36,259 nucleotides of DNA from Clostridiales bacterium (GTDB lineage: Bacteria; Bacillota; Clostridia; Christensenellales; UBA1750). Positions 1 to 7,937 of the stretch are shown here, one piece after another; the first letter of the stretch is position 1; each line of letters opens with the position of its first letter. The notes beneath the pieces were generated by a model. The model did no database searches. It saw only the letters and a list, made by a program, of their open reading frames with translations, and was not told the DNA's origin. The position numbers and the translations under genes are program-made. The stretch covers positions 1-36,259 of the forward strand of contig SVHB01000022.1 in assembly GCA_015056005.1 (NCBI GenBank), written 5' to 3'.

Positions 1-170
1 ACCCTTGCGGGTGGGTGAAATATTGCTTTGCAATGTGAAATACGCCTGCGGCGTGTGAAATTCGCCTCGACGGCGAGTGGGTGGATTTAATTTCACTTGA
101 TGCGATAGCATCAAATTTCACAATTTGCGGAGTAAATTATTTCACCGTGAGCGTAAGCGAACGATTTCAC
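1..170. repeat. Hairpin array with strand-switching 7-nt motif
   Basis: The motif GTGAAAT occurs at 15-21, 35-41 and 55-61, and a degenerate copy GTGGATT at 81-87. Its reverse complement ATTTCAC then occurs at 90-96, 115-121, 139-145 and 164-170. A small hairpin of different sequence separates nearly every neighbouring pair: 1-12, 22-34, 42-54, 62-76, 97-114, 122-138 and 146-163. The motifs can therefore pair in a nested way across the centre near 88-89, each level carrying side hairpins. No open reading frame of note lies here. The array may continue upstream of the window. The structure is read directly; function is unknown. Confidence 0.8.
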
Positions 171-247
171 TAAAAACGAACGGTTATGTAAGAGTTCGAA
201 TTCATACGCAAAACAGCCGAAAATATCTTTTTCGTAGCCCATAGACA

Positions 248-276
248 GAAACCTGCACGCAAGTGCAGGTTTTTTT
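248..276 (+). terminator. Intrinsic terminator, copy 1 of a 29-nt direct repeat
   Basis: A perfect 10-bp stem (249-258 with 263-272) closes on a GCAA tetraloop and ends in a run of T. The same 29 nt recur at 391-419. No gene is visible just upstream, so it may end a transcript entering from outside the window or belong to the structured element that follows. Confidence 0.8.
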
Positions 277-390
277 ATGCTGATAATAACAAGGGATTTG
301 AACCGGGCGGAAGTGAATGACCGTCCGGTGGACGGTCAGAGCCGCCCGCGCTCGAGCCCGCAGGCTCGGCAAATCCCTCTTTCTCCGCCG
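277..390. other. GC-rich structured element between duplicated terminators
   Basis: An outer stem pairs AGGGATTTG (292-300) with CAAATCCCT (370-378). Inside it, GGGCGG (305-310) pairs with CCGCCC (342-347) and encloses a hairpin with an 8-bp stem (319-326 with 330-337). A second hairpin pairs CGAGCC (353-358) with GGCTCG (363-368). The fold resembles a branched small RNA. The 3' edge, TCTCCGCC, recalls the end of a tRNA-Ser acceptor stem, but no full tRNA is present. It could be a small non-coding RNA or a non-autonomous repeat; the sequence does not decide. Confidence 0.5.
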
Positions 391-419
391 GAAACCTGCA
401 CGCAAGTGCAGGTTTTTTT
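391..419 (+). terminator. Intrinsic terminator, copy 2 of a 29-nt direct repeat
   Basis: This is identical to 248-276: a 10-bp stem (392-401 with 406-415), a GCAA loop and seven T. It closes the structured element at 277-390. Confidence 0.8.
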
Positions 420-462
420 GTTGTAAAATACTCACGGGTAATCAAATCAATCGGAAAAAAAT

Positions 463-507
463 ATGTTTTCCCACCCCAAAATGATCTTCGGGTGGGGCGG
501 AAAACAT
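463..507 (+). promoter_or_regulatory. Long imperfect hairpin before lipoprotein gene
   Basis: ATGTTTT (463-469) pairs with AAAACAT (501-507). The stem continues with CC/GG and CCCC/GGGG pairs (474-477 with 494-497). No T tract follows, so it is not a standard terminator. It ends 32 nt before the ribosome binding site of the lipoprotein gene at 552, and may be a leader structure. Confidence 0.4.
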
Positions 508-551
508 GGAATGTGTTTATTATGGTGATAGAAAGAATTGGAGGAACAAAC

Positions 552-1895
552 ATGATAAAACGAATTTTTACTATTATATTATCTTTTGCGCTTTTGATGT
601 CGCTTGCGGCTTGTTCTTCACAGGGTGAAACTGCAGTAAACTCTCAGGTGCCGGAAGATACTGCGGCGGTCGATTCTGTTAAAGGCGATAAGCCGGCAAC
701 GACCGAAACAACAGATGCTCCCCAAAGCACGAAAGCAGCGGACCGCGGTGAAAAGGGCAGCGCTGCTCTTGCATATAAGGAGAACGGAAAAAGACGCATC
801 AACGCATTCGGTTACTCGGATTCATCCGTTGGATGCATTATTGCCATCAATGCGCTGATAGACGGCGTAAGCGAAATCGAAGCGGCCCAAGCGGGTACTT
901 ATCTTGCACAGGCTGTTCTTCCTGAAGGAATGGCTGTAGATCACTGGGAGATAAACGGTCTTCCGGCACATAACGACGGCAGAAAATATTCACTTGAATT
1001 TGAAGCAGAAGGTCCTACTTTTGTTGCGGCGGTGATAAGACCTGAAAAGAAGGTAACGACAATAAACGCCGTGATGCAGTTTTTGAACAAGAACGGAAAA
1101 CCCGCAGGCGAGACCTTTACCGAGTTCGTGTTCGAGGAGGATTACCTGAACCCTGTAAGAGACGAAGTTTTCCCGGGCGGCAAAATAACAGTCAGGGTCA
1201 AGGCAGATGTTCCCAAGGATTATGAGATAGATTATTGGAAAATAAACGAGGTTCCGTATCATTTCAATTATCCCGTGAGCGAGTTCACCGTTGTCGATCT
1301 TGACGAAACGACTGTCTATGAGGTCGTATTAAAGCCCAAAAAGGAAAAGAAGACCGAAGCGGGCGATATCATGAAAGGCCCCGGCAGGACCGAGACCAAG
1401 CCTGACGATGTATTCGTTCCCATGGATGATATCAGGGACGATGTTGAAGGCGATATCTACGATGATATGATAGAGGATATCTATGATGACATGATGGATG
1501 ATATCTTCGGTATAGAGACAGAGGATCCGCAGCCCACCGACAAAGGAGTATCTGATCCTGTGTACACTATGAGCCCTGTGGGCAGCCAGCCTTCGTTCAA
1601 GACTGCGCCTCCCAATCCTCCCAAAACTGCCGCTCCTACAAATATACCAGCCGGTGATCCCATTAGCCCACCCGCAGATGAACCTTCGAGCACTCCCGGG
1701 TATCTGGATGACGATGATCCCTATAACGATTATCTTGATCCCAATTCGCCCGATTATGATCCTCCGAATACTCCCGAGGACGAACCCGGATATGAACCGG
1801 ATGACGGTTTCCCCGATAACCCCGTTGACGGACAGGAACATAACGGTTATGAATGGGATGAGTATCTCGAAGAATGGGTTCTGATCGTAAACTGA
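552..1895 (+). CDS. Acidic lipoprotein with two beta-repeat-like domains
   Basis: Predicted 447-residue lipoprotein of unknown function. The start at 552 is chosen because GGAGG lies at 540-544. The N-terminus is a lipoprotein signal peptide with lipobox LAAC at about residues 18-21. After a short Thr/Ala-rich linker come two similar units of about 80 residues, each with a 'D(H/Y)W(E/K)IN' core near residues 130 and 230. They resemble the bacterial Ig-like or InlB-B-repeat style found in Clostridia surface proteins. The last 170 residues are low complexity and rich in Asp, Pro, Tyr and Glu, with DDIYDDM-like repeats that could bind cations. It is probably anchored outside the membrane. A terminator follows, so it seems to be a single-gene unit. 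Confidence 0.8.
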   Translation: MIKRIFTIILSFALLMSLAACSSQGETAVNSQVPEDTAAVDSVKGDKPATTETTDAPQSTKAADRGEKGSAALAYKENGKRRINAFGYSDSSVGCIIAINALIDGVSEIEAAQAGTYLAQAVLPEGMAVDHWEINGLPAHNDGRKYSLEFEAEGPTFVAAVIRPEKKVTTINAVMQFLNKNGKPAGETFTEFVFEEDYLNPVRDEVFPGGKITVRVKADVPKDYEIDYWKINEVPYHFNYPVSEFTVVDLDETTVYEVVLKPKKEKKTEAGDIMKGPGRTETKPDDVFVPMDDIRDDVEGDIYDDMIEDIYDDMMDDIFGIETEDPQPTDKGVSDPVYTMSPVGSQPSFKTAPPNPPKTAAPTNIPAGDPISPPADEPSSTPGYLDDDDPYNDYLDPNSPDYDPPNTPEDEPGYEPDDGFPDNPVDGQEHNGYEWDEYLEEWVLIVN

Positions 1896-1904
1896 ATCAA
1901 GCTG

Positions 1905-1938
1905 AATATCCGCGCGAAAAGCGCGGATATTTTCTTTT
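1905..1938 (+). terminator. Intrinsic terminator after lipoprotein gene
   Basis: An 11-bp perfect stem, AATATCCGCGC (1905-1915) with its complement (1921-1931), closes on a GAAAA loop. A T-rich stretch follows. Confidence 0.85.
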
Positions 1939-2048
1939 ATATTGTACCAAAATATCAAAAAGAAAGAACTAAAACCCCGGCTGATGGTATATAAAGTAAA
2001 TATAACAATAAACGATATTGAAAATTTGTAAAATTTTCTCTGCGGATA

Positions 2049-2077
2049 TTGATTTTACGGGATATTTATAGTATTAT
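2049..2077 (+). promoter_or_regulatory. Probable promoter of pckA
   Basis: TTGATT (2049-2054) and TATTAT (2072-2077) are separated by 17 nt. The resulting leader of about 95 nt holds no riboswitch class that I recognise. Confidence 0.55.
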
Positions 2078-2176
2078 GGTATCAAGTTAATATAGGGTAC
2101 CTTGGGTTTCGGTTTGTGAAGGTTTCGCACGGAACACCTGGTAACCAAAATTTTAATGAAAGAGGTTGCATGCAAA

Positions 2177-3784
2177 ATGGCAGAGCTCAATCTGAACAAG
2201 TATGGCATTACCGGCACTACCGAGATCGTGTACAATCCTTCTTACGAAAAGCTGTTCGAAGAAGAGATGAACCCCGCTCTGGAAGGCTATGAAAAGGGCC
2301 AGCTCACCGAACTGGGTGCTGTTAACGTAATGACCGGTATCTACACCGGCCGTTCCCCCAAAGATAAGTTCATCGTCATGGACGATGTTTCCAAGGACAC
2401 CGTTTGGTGGACCTCCAAGGAGTTTGCCAACGATAACAAGCCCGCTTCCAAGGAAGCTTGGGACGAGTGCAAGCGCCTCGCTATCGAGCAGCTCTCCAAC
2501 AAGAAGCTGTATGTTGTTGACTGCTTCTGCGGCACCAACAAGGCATCCCGTCTGGCTATCCGCTTCATCATGGAAGTTGCATGGCAGGCACATTTCGTAA
2601 AGAACATGTTCATCGCTCCCACCGCTGAAGAGCTTGAGAACTTTGAACCCGATTTCGTTTCCTACAATGCTGCTAAGGCTAAGGTAGAAAACTATAAGGA
2701 ACTCGGCCTCAACTCCGAGACCGCTGCTATCTTCAACCTCACCGAGCGCGAGCAGGTCATCCTCAACACCTGGTACGGCGGCGAAATGAAGAAGGGCATG
2801 TTCTCCATGATGAACTACTATCTGCCCCTTAATGGCATGGCTTCCATGCACTGCTCCGCCAACACCGACATGAACGGCGAAAACACCGCTCTGTTCTTCG
2901 GTCTGTCCGGCACCGGCAAGACCACCCTTTCCACCGATCCCAAGCGTCTGCTCATCGGCGATGACGAGCACGGCTGGGACGACGAAGGCGTTTTCAACTT
3001 CGAAGGCGGCTGCTATGCTAAGGTTATCAACCTTGACAAGGAATCCGAGCCCGACATCTACAACGCTATCCGCCGCAACGCTCTTCTCGAGAACGTCACC
3101 GTTGACGAAAACGGCGTCTGCGATTTCGCTGATCAGTCCGTAACCGAGAACACCCGCGTTTCTTATCCCATCGATCACATTGAAAACATCGTTCGCCCCG
3201 TTTCCAAGGCTCCCGATGCTAAGAATGTTATCTTCCTCTCTGCTGACGCTTTCGGCGTTCTGCCCCCCGTTTCCATCCTGAACGACGAGCAGGCTAAGTA
3301 CTACTTCCTGTCCGGCTTCACCGCTAAGCTTGCAGGTACCGAGCGCGGCATCACCGAGCCCACTCCCACCTTCTCCGCTTGCTTCGGCGCTGCATTCCTC
3401 GAGCTGCATCCCACCAAGTACGGCGAAGAGCTCGTTAAGAAGATGGAAAAGTCCGGCGCAAAGGCTTACCTTGTAAACACCGGCTGGAACGGCACCGGCA
3501 AGCGCATCAGCATTAAGGATACCCGTGGTATCATCGATGCTATCCTCAATGGTGACATCCTCAAGGCTCCCACCAAGAAGATCCCCATGTTCGATCTGGA
3601 AGTTCCCACCGAACTGCCCGGCGTCAACCCCGCTATCCTCGATCCTCGTGACACCTATGCCAACGCTTCCGAATGGGAAGTCAAGGCTAAGGATCTGGCT
3701 TCTCGCTTCGTAAAGAACTTCGAGAAGTACACCGGCAACGACGAAGGCAAGGCTCTCGTAGCTGCAGGCCCCAAGGCTGAATAA
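2177..3784 (+). CDS. pckA: Phosphoenolpyruvate carboxykinase (ATP)
   Basis: Interconverts oxaloacetate plus ATP with PEP plus CO2 plus ADP in the cytoplasm. In anaerobes it often runs in the carboxylating, ATP-forming direction. The 535 residues fit the ATP-dependent family. Visible motifs are the substrate-binding GRSPKDK (58-64), the kinase P-loop GLSGTGKTT (about 241-249) and DDEHGW a few residues later. Start 2177 is preferred over the in-frame ATG at 2156: AGAGG at 2161-2165 precedes 2177, and the shorter protein matches family length. Codon use is markedly biased to C-ending codons, unlike its neighbours, which suggests very high expression. It is a single-gene unit with its own promoter and terminator. 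Confidence 0.97.
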   Translation: MAELNLNKYGITGTTEIVYNPSYEKLFEEEMNPALEGYEKGQLTELGAVNVMTGIYTGRSPKDKFIVMDDVSKDTVWWTSKEFANDNKPASKEAWDECKRLAIEQLSNKKLYVVDCFCGTNKASRLAIRFIMEVAWQAHFVKNMFIAPTAEELENFEPDFVSYNAAKAKVENYKELGLNSETAAIFNLTEREQVILNTWYGGEMKKGMFSMMNYYLPLNGMASMHCSANTDMNGENTALFFGLSGTGKTTLSTDPKRLLIGDDEHGWDDEGVFNFEGGCYAKVINLDKESEPDIYNAIRRNALLENVTVDENGVCDFADQSVTENTRVSYPIDHIENIVRPVSKAPDAKNVIFLSADAFGVLPPVSILNDEQAKYYFLSGFTAKLAGTERGITEPTPTFSACFGAAFLELHPTKYGEELVKKMEKSGAKAYLVNTGWNGTGKRISIKDTRGIIDAILNGDILKAPTKKIPMFDLEVPTELPGVNPAILDPRDTYANASEWEVKAKDLASRFVKNFEKYTGNDEGKALVAAGPKAE

Positions 3785-3797
3785 TTCATAAATAATT

Positions 3798-3830
3798 TAC
3801 CCGGCAGAAAACTTCTGCCGGGTATTTTTT
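3798..3830 (+). terminator. Intrinsic terminator of pckA
   Basis: A 10-bp perfect stem TACCCGGCAG (3798-3807) with CTGCCGGGTA (3815-3824) is followed by six T. It lies between pckA and the convergent DUF3795 gene. Confidence 0.9.
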
Positions 3831-3856
3831 GTAATCGTCTATAAATTGTTTTCCTT

Positions 3857-4366
3857 CTATTTCCTGCATTGTTCTATCCTTGCGCCTTGAGGCGTGTCAC
3901 CGTGCTCAGGATCGCAGGAATACTCAGTGAGCAGCTTGCAGGGGAGAGAAGGGCATTGACCGCAGTGAAGGAAGCCTTTGCTTTGACAGCAAATTGCTAC
4001 CGGGCATTCGCCGTGAAACGGATGACCGTTCGTTGCTATGCAACCGCCGCAGCTGCAGGGGTCTTTGTAACTGCATCCGATGCAATGAAGCCCGCAGCGC
4101 GTATCAATTATCTCGCTTCTCCATTTTTCCAGATTGGTAAGCCTGTCGGGGTTATGACCGTTTTGAATAAACTCGGTCAATTCAGGGCAGGGCATTTTTT
4201 CGCATTGACCGCAATGCTCAAGGTCTTTTGATGCTGCGCATTTATAAATATCACATTCTCCCCAGAACAATTTTCCGTTTTGTGCTTTGCAGCCGCGGCA
4301 GCCGAACTTATCCTTAAATGTGCAGGCACTGCAGTCGGTTCCGCATTTTCCTCTGATGATATCCAT
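3857..4366 (-). CDS. DUF3795 cysteine-rich protein, tandem domains
   Basis: Small cytoplasmic protein of 169 residues built from two copies of one cysteine-rich module. Each begins with a CGxxCxxC motif and ends with HCGQCxxxPC. The copies carry about 10 and 12 cysteines, which points to zinc or iron-sulfur binding. This matches DUF3795 proteins, whose function is unknown. ATG at 4366 is chosen because AGGA (4377-4380) sits 10 nt upstream; the GTG at 4375 would lie only 1 nt from it. It lies downstream of, and in the same direction as, the URO-D-like gene (71 nt gap), so co-transcription is possible. Confidence 0.85.
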   Translation of the reverse strand: MDIIRGKCGTDCSACTFKDKFGCRGCKAQNGKLFWGECDIYKCAASKDLEHCGQCEKMPCPELTEFIQNGHNPDRLTNLEKWRSEIIDTRCGLHCIGCSYKDPCSCGGCIATNGHPFHGECPVAICCQSKGFLHCGQCPSLPCKLLTEYSCDPEHGDTPQGARIEQCRK

Positions 4367-4437
4367 TTTTGTCACGTCCTACAAAATTCGTTTGATATTT
4401 GTAATATAGATGCCATAATTCGACCGTTCAGCGCAGG

Positions 4438-5406
4438 TCAAAGGCGTGCAAGCTCATAGATGAGATCATAGGCAAAGGCAAGGTCCTCGATCGTGCAGTG
4501 GGCCTGAACAAAATGGGTGGTGCAGCAGATCCAGCGCTTTCCCTTGAGCAGCTTGAATACGCGCCTGATCTCGCTTTCGAGCTTATCTTTGGGCAAAAGG
4601 CCCAGTGCTGTCTGAATGCAGACGCCGCCGAGGATGGCGAATTTATCGGAATATTTGTTTAGGTAAAGCTCATAATCCATGCCGGCGCTCTCCTGCCATG
4701 GGTGCACAAGATCAAGTCCGATATCGACTATGCCGTCGGTGACCTTTTTTACGCATCCATCGGAATGCAGGCTTGCAAGGCAGCCTCTTGAGTGGATGTG
4801 ATTGACGACGCGCTTCATCTGCGGGTAAATGAGCTCCCTCCAAAGCGCGGGGCTGAACAAGAGATCGTTCTGTGCGCCCCAATCGTCGGAAATATGTATC
4901 ATGTCCATTCCAAGGTCGATACAGTGATCTGCAAAGCGAATTGTCCAATCGGCCTGCCTTTTGTAAAGCTCCTTGAGCTCATCGGGATACATAGCAAGAT
5001 AAAGAAGCTGGTTTTCTATCCCGAAAACGGAGTTAAACGATTCAAAAAAGCCGGGAGTCTGCATATAGCAGAAACGGTCTCTTTGCTTGTGATGGCAAAG
5101 AGCGGCTTTTGCGCTCTCGTATTTGCTCATATCGTCGGGGTCTGTGAATATATCGTACTTGAGCAAAAGCTCGGGCGAAAGCTCGGGATCGATCTTTTCA
5201 ATTTCTTTTATGAGTTCCTGGTTGAAAGTATTCGGACCTCCGAATATATGTGCTGCGTCAAATTCATATTTGTCTTCAAAAGCGGCGACAGAGCCGTAGG
5301 CCTGACTTATTTCATTGCTGAGATTACTGGAAACCCAGCCGTAAATGGGTGTACGGTCGACTTTATTTCCGTAAATAGCGTTTCTTACTCTTTCGGTGCT
5401 GTTCAT
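4438..5406 (-). CDS. Uroporphyrinogen decarboxylase (URO-D) family protein
   Basis: 322-residue protein of the URO-D/HemE-MtaA-CmuA fold. Evidence is the N-terminus MNSTERVRNAIYGNKVDRTP, the segment MDMIHISDDWG near the middle, and a following SLHSDGCVKK segment typical of the corrinoid methyltransferase-like branch. True HemE is unlikely, because no other haem gene is nearby. Similar proteins often sit in sugar clusters of gut Clostridia, where their substrate is unknown. A good Shine-Dalgarno (GGAG) lies 8 to 9 nt before the ATG, and a near-consensus promoter at 5437-5465 drives it. It is divergent from cutC. Confidence 0.85.
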   Translation of the reverse strand: MNSTERVRNAIYGNKVDRTPIYGWVSSNLSNEISQAYGSVAAFEDKYEFDAAHIFGGPNTFNQELIKEIEKIDPELSPELLLKYDIFTDPDDMSKYESAKAALCHHKQRDRFCYMQTPGFFESFNSVFGIENQLLYLAMYPDELKELYKRQADWTIRFADHCIDLGMDMIHISDDWGAQNDLLFSPALWRELIYPQMKRVVNHIHSRGCLASLHSDGCVKKVTDGIVDIGLDLVHPWQESAGMDYELYLNKYSDKFAILGGVCIQTALGLLPKDKLESEIRRVFKLLKGKRWICCTTHFVQAHCTIEDLAFAYDLIYELARL

Positions 5407-5436
5407 ATTCTTTTCTCCAGTTTTTTGTGTAAATAA

Positions 5437-5465
5437 TTTATATCAGCCTTAAACAGAAATGTCAA
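5437..5465 (-). promoter_or_regulatory. Promoter of URO-D-like gene
   Basis: On the minus strand, TTGACA (5465-5460) and TATAAA (5442-5437) are 17 nt apart. The plus-strand cutC promoter begins only 11 bp away, so one regulator could control both. Confidence 0.75.
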
Positions 5466-5476
5466 TATCATTCTGG

Positions 5477-5505
5477 TTGCTCAAACGTATGTTATTTGTT
5501 ATACT
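5477..5505 (+). promoter_or_regulatory. Promoter of cutC operon
   Basis: TTGCTC (5477-5482) and TATACT (5500-5505) are 17 nt apart, about 32 nt before the cutC start. Confidence 0.65.
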
Positions 5506-5537
5506 ATGAATATATTTCAAAAAAGGTATGATAGAAT

Positions 5538-6278
5538 ATGCTTCTTGAATGCTGCGTGGATAATGTAGGTTCTGCTTTGACTGCGTCTGTATCCGGCGCT
5601 GACAGGCTTGAGTTGTGCGCAAATCTCATAATAGGCGGCACAACGCCCGATATCAACCTGTTTTATGCGGTGAAAGAAAAGACGAAGGAGCTTGGAACAA
5701 AAATAAATGTGCTCATTCGACCGAGATTCGGCGATTTTTGTTATTCCGACGATGAGTTTGAGATCATTTTGAAGGATGCAGAAATGTTTTATAAGGCCGG
5801 CGCGGACGGGCTGGTTTTCGGCGCGCTAAATGCCGACGGCAGCGTGGACGAAGAAAAAATGCGCGCTTTTACCTGTGCTGCAAATGGACTTCCCATAACC
5901 TTCCACAGAGCGTTTGATGTTTCAAATGACGCGTTTGAAGCTTTGGATGCCTTAAAAAGAGTCGGAGTATCAACCCTGCTTACTTCCGGTCAGAAAAGCA
6001 GCGCCTTGGAAGGCTTTGAGCTTATAAAAGAGTTGGTGAGGATATCAGGCGACATAGTGATCATGCCGGGCGGTGGAGTGAATTCCTCCAATCTGAAAAG
6101 GCTTGCTCAATGCGGAGCTTCAGCCTATCATATGTCGGGAAAAAAGATAGAGCAAAGCAGGATGCGGTACAGAAAAGCCGATGTGCCCATGGGAATCCCC
6201 GGGTTTGATGAGTTTACACTTTGGATGTGCGACGGCGAAGAAATAAAAAGGGCAAGATATATTTTGGACACAATATGA
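5538..6278 (+). CDS. cutC: CutC family protein
   Basis: 246-residue TIM-barrel protein of the CutC family, once linked to copper homeostasis although its biochemical role remains unsettled. The family signature is clear: N-terminal LLECCVDNVGSA, ADRLELCANLIIGGTTP (about 20-36), INVLIRPRFGDFCYS, then GADGLVFGALNADGSVD and ITFHRAFD. Length is normal. An AAAGG-type ribosome binding site precedes the ATG. It is the first gene of a two-gene unit with the downstream glycohydrolase-like gene (16 nt gap), within a carbohydrate island. That context suggests a role in sugar metabolism rather than copper, but this is inference. Confidence 0.92.
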   Translation: MLLECCVDNVGSALTASVSGADRLELCANLIIGGTTPDINLFYAVKEKTKELGTKINVLIRPRFGDFCYSDDEFEIILKDAEMFYKAGADGLVFGALNADGSVDEEKMRAFTCAANGLPITFHRAFDVSNDAFEALDALKRVGVSTLLTSGQKSSALEGFELIKELVRISGDIVIMPGGGVNSSNLKRLAQCGASAYHMSGKKIEQSRMRYRKADVPMGIPGFDEFTLWMCDGEEIKRARYILDTI

Positions 6279-6294
6279 TTCTGGGAGGACAATT

Positions 6295-7818
6295 ATGAAA
6301 TATCTGTCAAAAGAAGCTTACCGCGATAAGGTGCGCGGCTGCTGGCTGGGTAAAAATATAGGCGGGACTCTGGGTGCTCCATTTGAGGCGGTGCGCTCCG
6401 CAGCCGATATCGAGTTTTATACACATGATCTGACCGTCGGTGCGCTGCCCAACGACGACCTTGACCTGCAGCTCGCCTGGCTCAACGCTTGCGAGCGCTT
6501 CGGTACTGCGGTCGATGCGAAAATACTTTCCGAATATTGGATAAGCGCCGTTACTCCGAACTGGGCTGAATACGGTGTTGCAAAGACAAATCTCAGGCTT
6601 GGGCTTGAAGCTCCGCTCTCAGGCGGTTTTGAAAATGCGTTCAAGGATTCCAACGGCGCTTGGATAAGAAGCGAGATATGGGCGTGCCTTATGCCCGGTC
6701 ATCCAGAACTTGCGGTAAGATATGCTTATCAGGACGCGATAGTGGACCATGCGGACGAGGGTGTATATGCGGAGGTGTTTACCGCAGCCCTTGAAAGCGC
6801 CGCGTTTTCCACAAACGACAAGGACGAGCTTCTGAAGATCGCCCTGTCCTATATCCCCCAAAACTGCGATATCGCAAAAGCGATCGGGATAGTCAAGGAT
6901 TGCTATAGCAAGGGTATGACATGGAAGGAAGCGAGGATAGAACTGCTTACAAGGATCCCGGATTCCTTCGGAAGTCAGCTAAGAAAACCCAATCCCGATA
7001 ATCTTCCCACAGCACCCTGGGGATATGACGCGCCCGCAAATATCGGCATCGTGGTGCTCGCGTGGCTCTACGGTGAGGGCGATTTTGAAAGAAGCATCTG
7101 TATTGCTGCCGGCTGCGGCGAGGACGGAGACTGCACGACCGCGACCATCGGCTCCATCATGGGCATAATGCTGGGCGCATCAGGTCTTCCCGAAAAATGG
7201 CTGGAGCCCATTGGTGACGAGATAAAGACCTGCTCGCTCAATATCAGAACGGATATGGTAAAGATACCGCAGGACATCACCGAACTTACCGACAGAACGA
7301 TCAAGCTTATGCCCACATTCATGCGCGGCAAGTTTGATATGTTCAAACAGGGCGGCGAAATCGAGATGAGCGAGGGCGAAAATCTCCTTGACAGTCCCGT
7401 AAGAAAATGGACCATAAAGCCGTATTATTTCAAGGACGAATATCCCGAAAGCTTCATGACCTTTACGGGCGAAAACACCATGATGAAGATATCTGTTACC
7501 GCAAAGGACGGCATCAATATTCACGAAGGGGAAACAAGAGAGCTTTTGCTGCACGCTGAAAACGTATCCGCATTCGTAGGAAATCAGCTTTGGCTGAATC
7601 TCAGATGGATACTCCCCGAAGGCTGGAGCGTGAGCAGCGGCGTAAGAAGCGCGTTCTTCTTAAATCAGTACCATTGCGGCATGGGTCATGCCTTTGCAAA
7701 TGTCATGATAACCGCGGGACCCGCGCTTCAGGCTGTAAACGATGTAGTGCTTGAAGTGGTCGCGCACGACAGACCCGGAAGGATATATATCCCCATCCAT
7801 TTTATCTCGGGAACATAA
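6295..7818 (+). CDS. ADP-ribosylglycohydrolase family protein
   Basis: 507-residue protein with an N-terminal ADP-ribosylglycohydrolase (DraG/ARH) fold. Motifs are GCWLGKNIGGTLGAPFE (15-31), NDDLD (53-57), and GEDGDCTTATIGSIMG (about 275-290), the last corresponding to the metal-binding DxDT motif of the family. The middle Asp-x-Asp is kept (277 and 279) and is followed by Cys. Roughly the last 150 residues form a separate domain, probably beta-rich, not seen in minimal members. GGGAGGA lies just upstream of the ATG. Members in sugar clusters are often supposed to act on glycosides or ribosylated metabolites. The substrate here is unknown. A terminator follows. Confidence 0.88.
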   Translation: MKYLSKEAYRDKVRGCWLGKNIGGTLGAPFEAVRSAADIEFYTHDLTVGALPNDDLDLQLAWLNACERFGTAVDAKILSEYWISAVTPNWAEYGVAKTNLRLGLEAPLSGGFENAFKDSNGAWIRSEIWACLMPGHPELAVRYAYQDAIVDHADEGVYAEVFTAALESAAFSTNDKDELLKIALSYIPQNCDIAKAIGIVKDCYSKGMTWKEARIELLTRIPDSFGSQLRKPNPDNLPTAPWGYDAPANIGIVVLAWLYGEGDFERSICIAAGCGEDGDCTTATIGSIMGIMLGASGLPEKWLEPIGDEIKTCSLNIRTDMVKIPQDITELTDRTIKLMPTFMRGKFDMFKQGGEIEMSEGENLLDSPVRKWTIKPYYFKDEYPESFMTFTGENTMMKISVTAKDGINIHEGETRELLLHAENVSAFVGNQLWLNLRWILPEGWSVSSGVRSAFFLNQYHCGMGHAFANVMITAGPALQAVNDVVLEVVAHDRPGRIYIPIHFISGT

Positions 7819-7824
7819 TGCTTG

Positions 7825-7850
7825 GCTCTCCGTTTATCGGAGAGCTTTTA
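7825..7850 (+). terminator. Intrinsic terminator after glycohydrolase-like gene
   Basis: An 8-bp stem GCTCTCCG (7825-7832) with CGGAGAGC (7838-7845) is followed by TTTTATTT. It separates this unit from the next promoter. Confidence 0.8.
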
Positions 7851-7863
7851 TTTATAAACTTTG

Positions 7864-7892
7864 TTGACTAAAGTACATCATCGTGTTATCTT
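7864..7892 (+). promoter_or_regulatory. Promoter of kinase-isomerase-mannosidase operon
   Basis: TTGACT (7864-7869) and TATCTT (7887-7892) are exactly 17 nt apart. They lie just after the terminator at 7825 and 45 nt before the kinase gene. Confidence 0.7.
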
Positions 7893-7937
7893 TATCTCAT
7901 AGAATAAACCTGAATATGTTCTTTTGCGGGGTGAAAT

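Noticed and set aside
1-170. CRISPR array
   Set aside because: The repeats are only 7 nt, they change strand half way, and the spacers are palindromes of about 5-7 bp arms. No cas gene is present.
370-390. tRNA-Ser 3' end
   Set aside because: TCTCCGCC resembles a serine tRNA end, but no T-loop, anticodon arm or D-arm of the right spacing precedes it on either strand.
492-551. Upstream GTG start for the acidic lipoprotein
   Set aside because: It would put 20 residues before the signal peptide and falls inside a hairpin. The GGAGG at 540-544 clearly serves ATG 552.
2078-2176. Riboswitch in the pckA leader
   Set aside because: There are short repeats (GGTTTCG twice) and a GGTACC, but no stable fold or known motif.
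2153-3409. 418-codon open frame antisense to pckA
   Set aside because: It mirrors the biased codons of pckA, has no ribosome binding site and resembles no family; pckA itself is certain.
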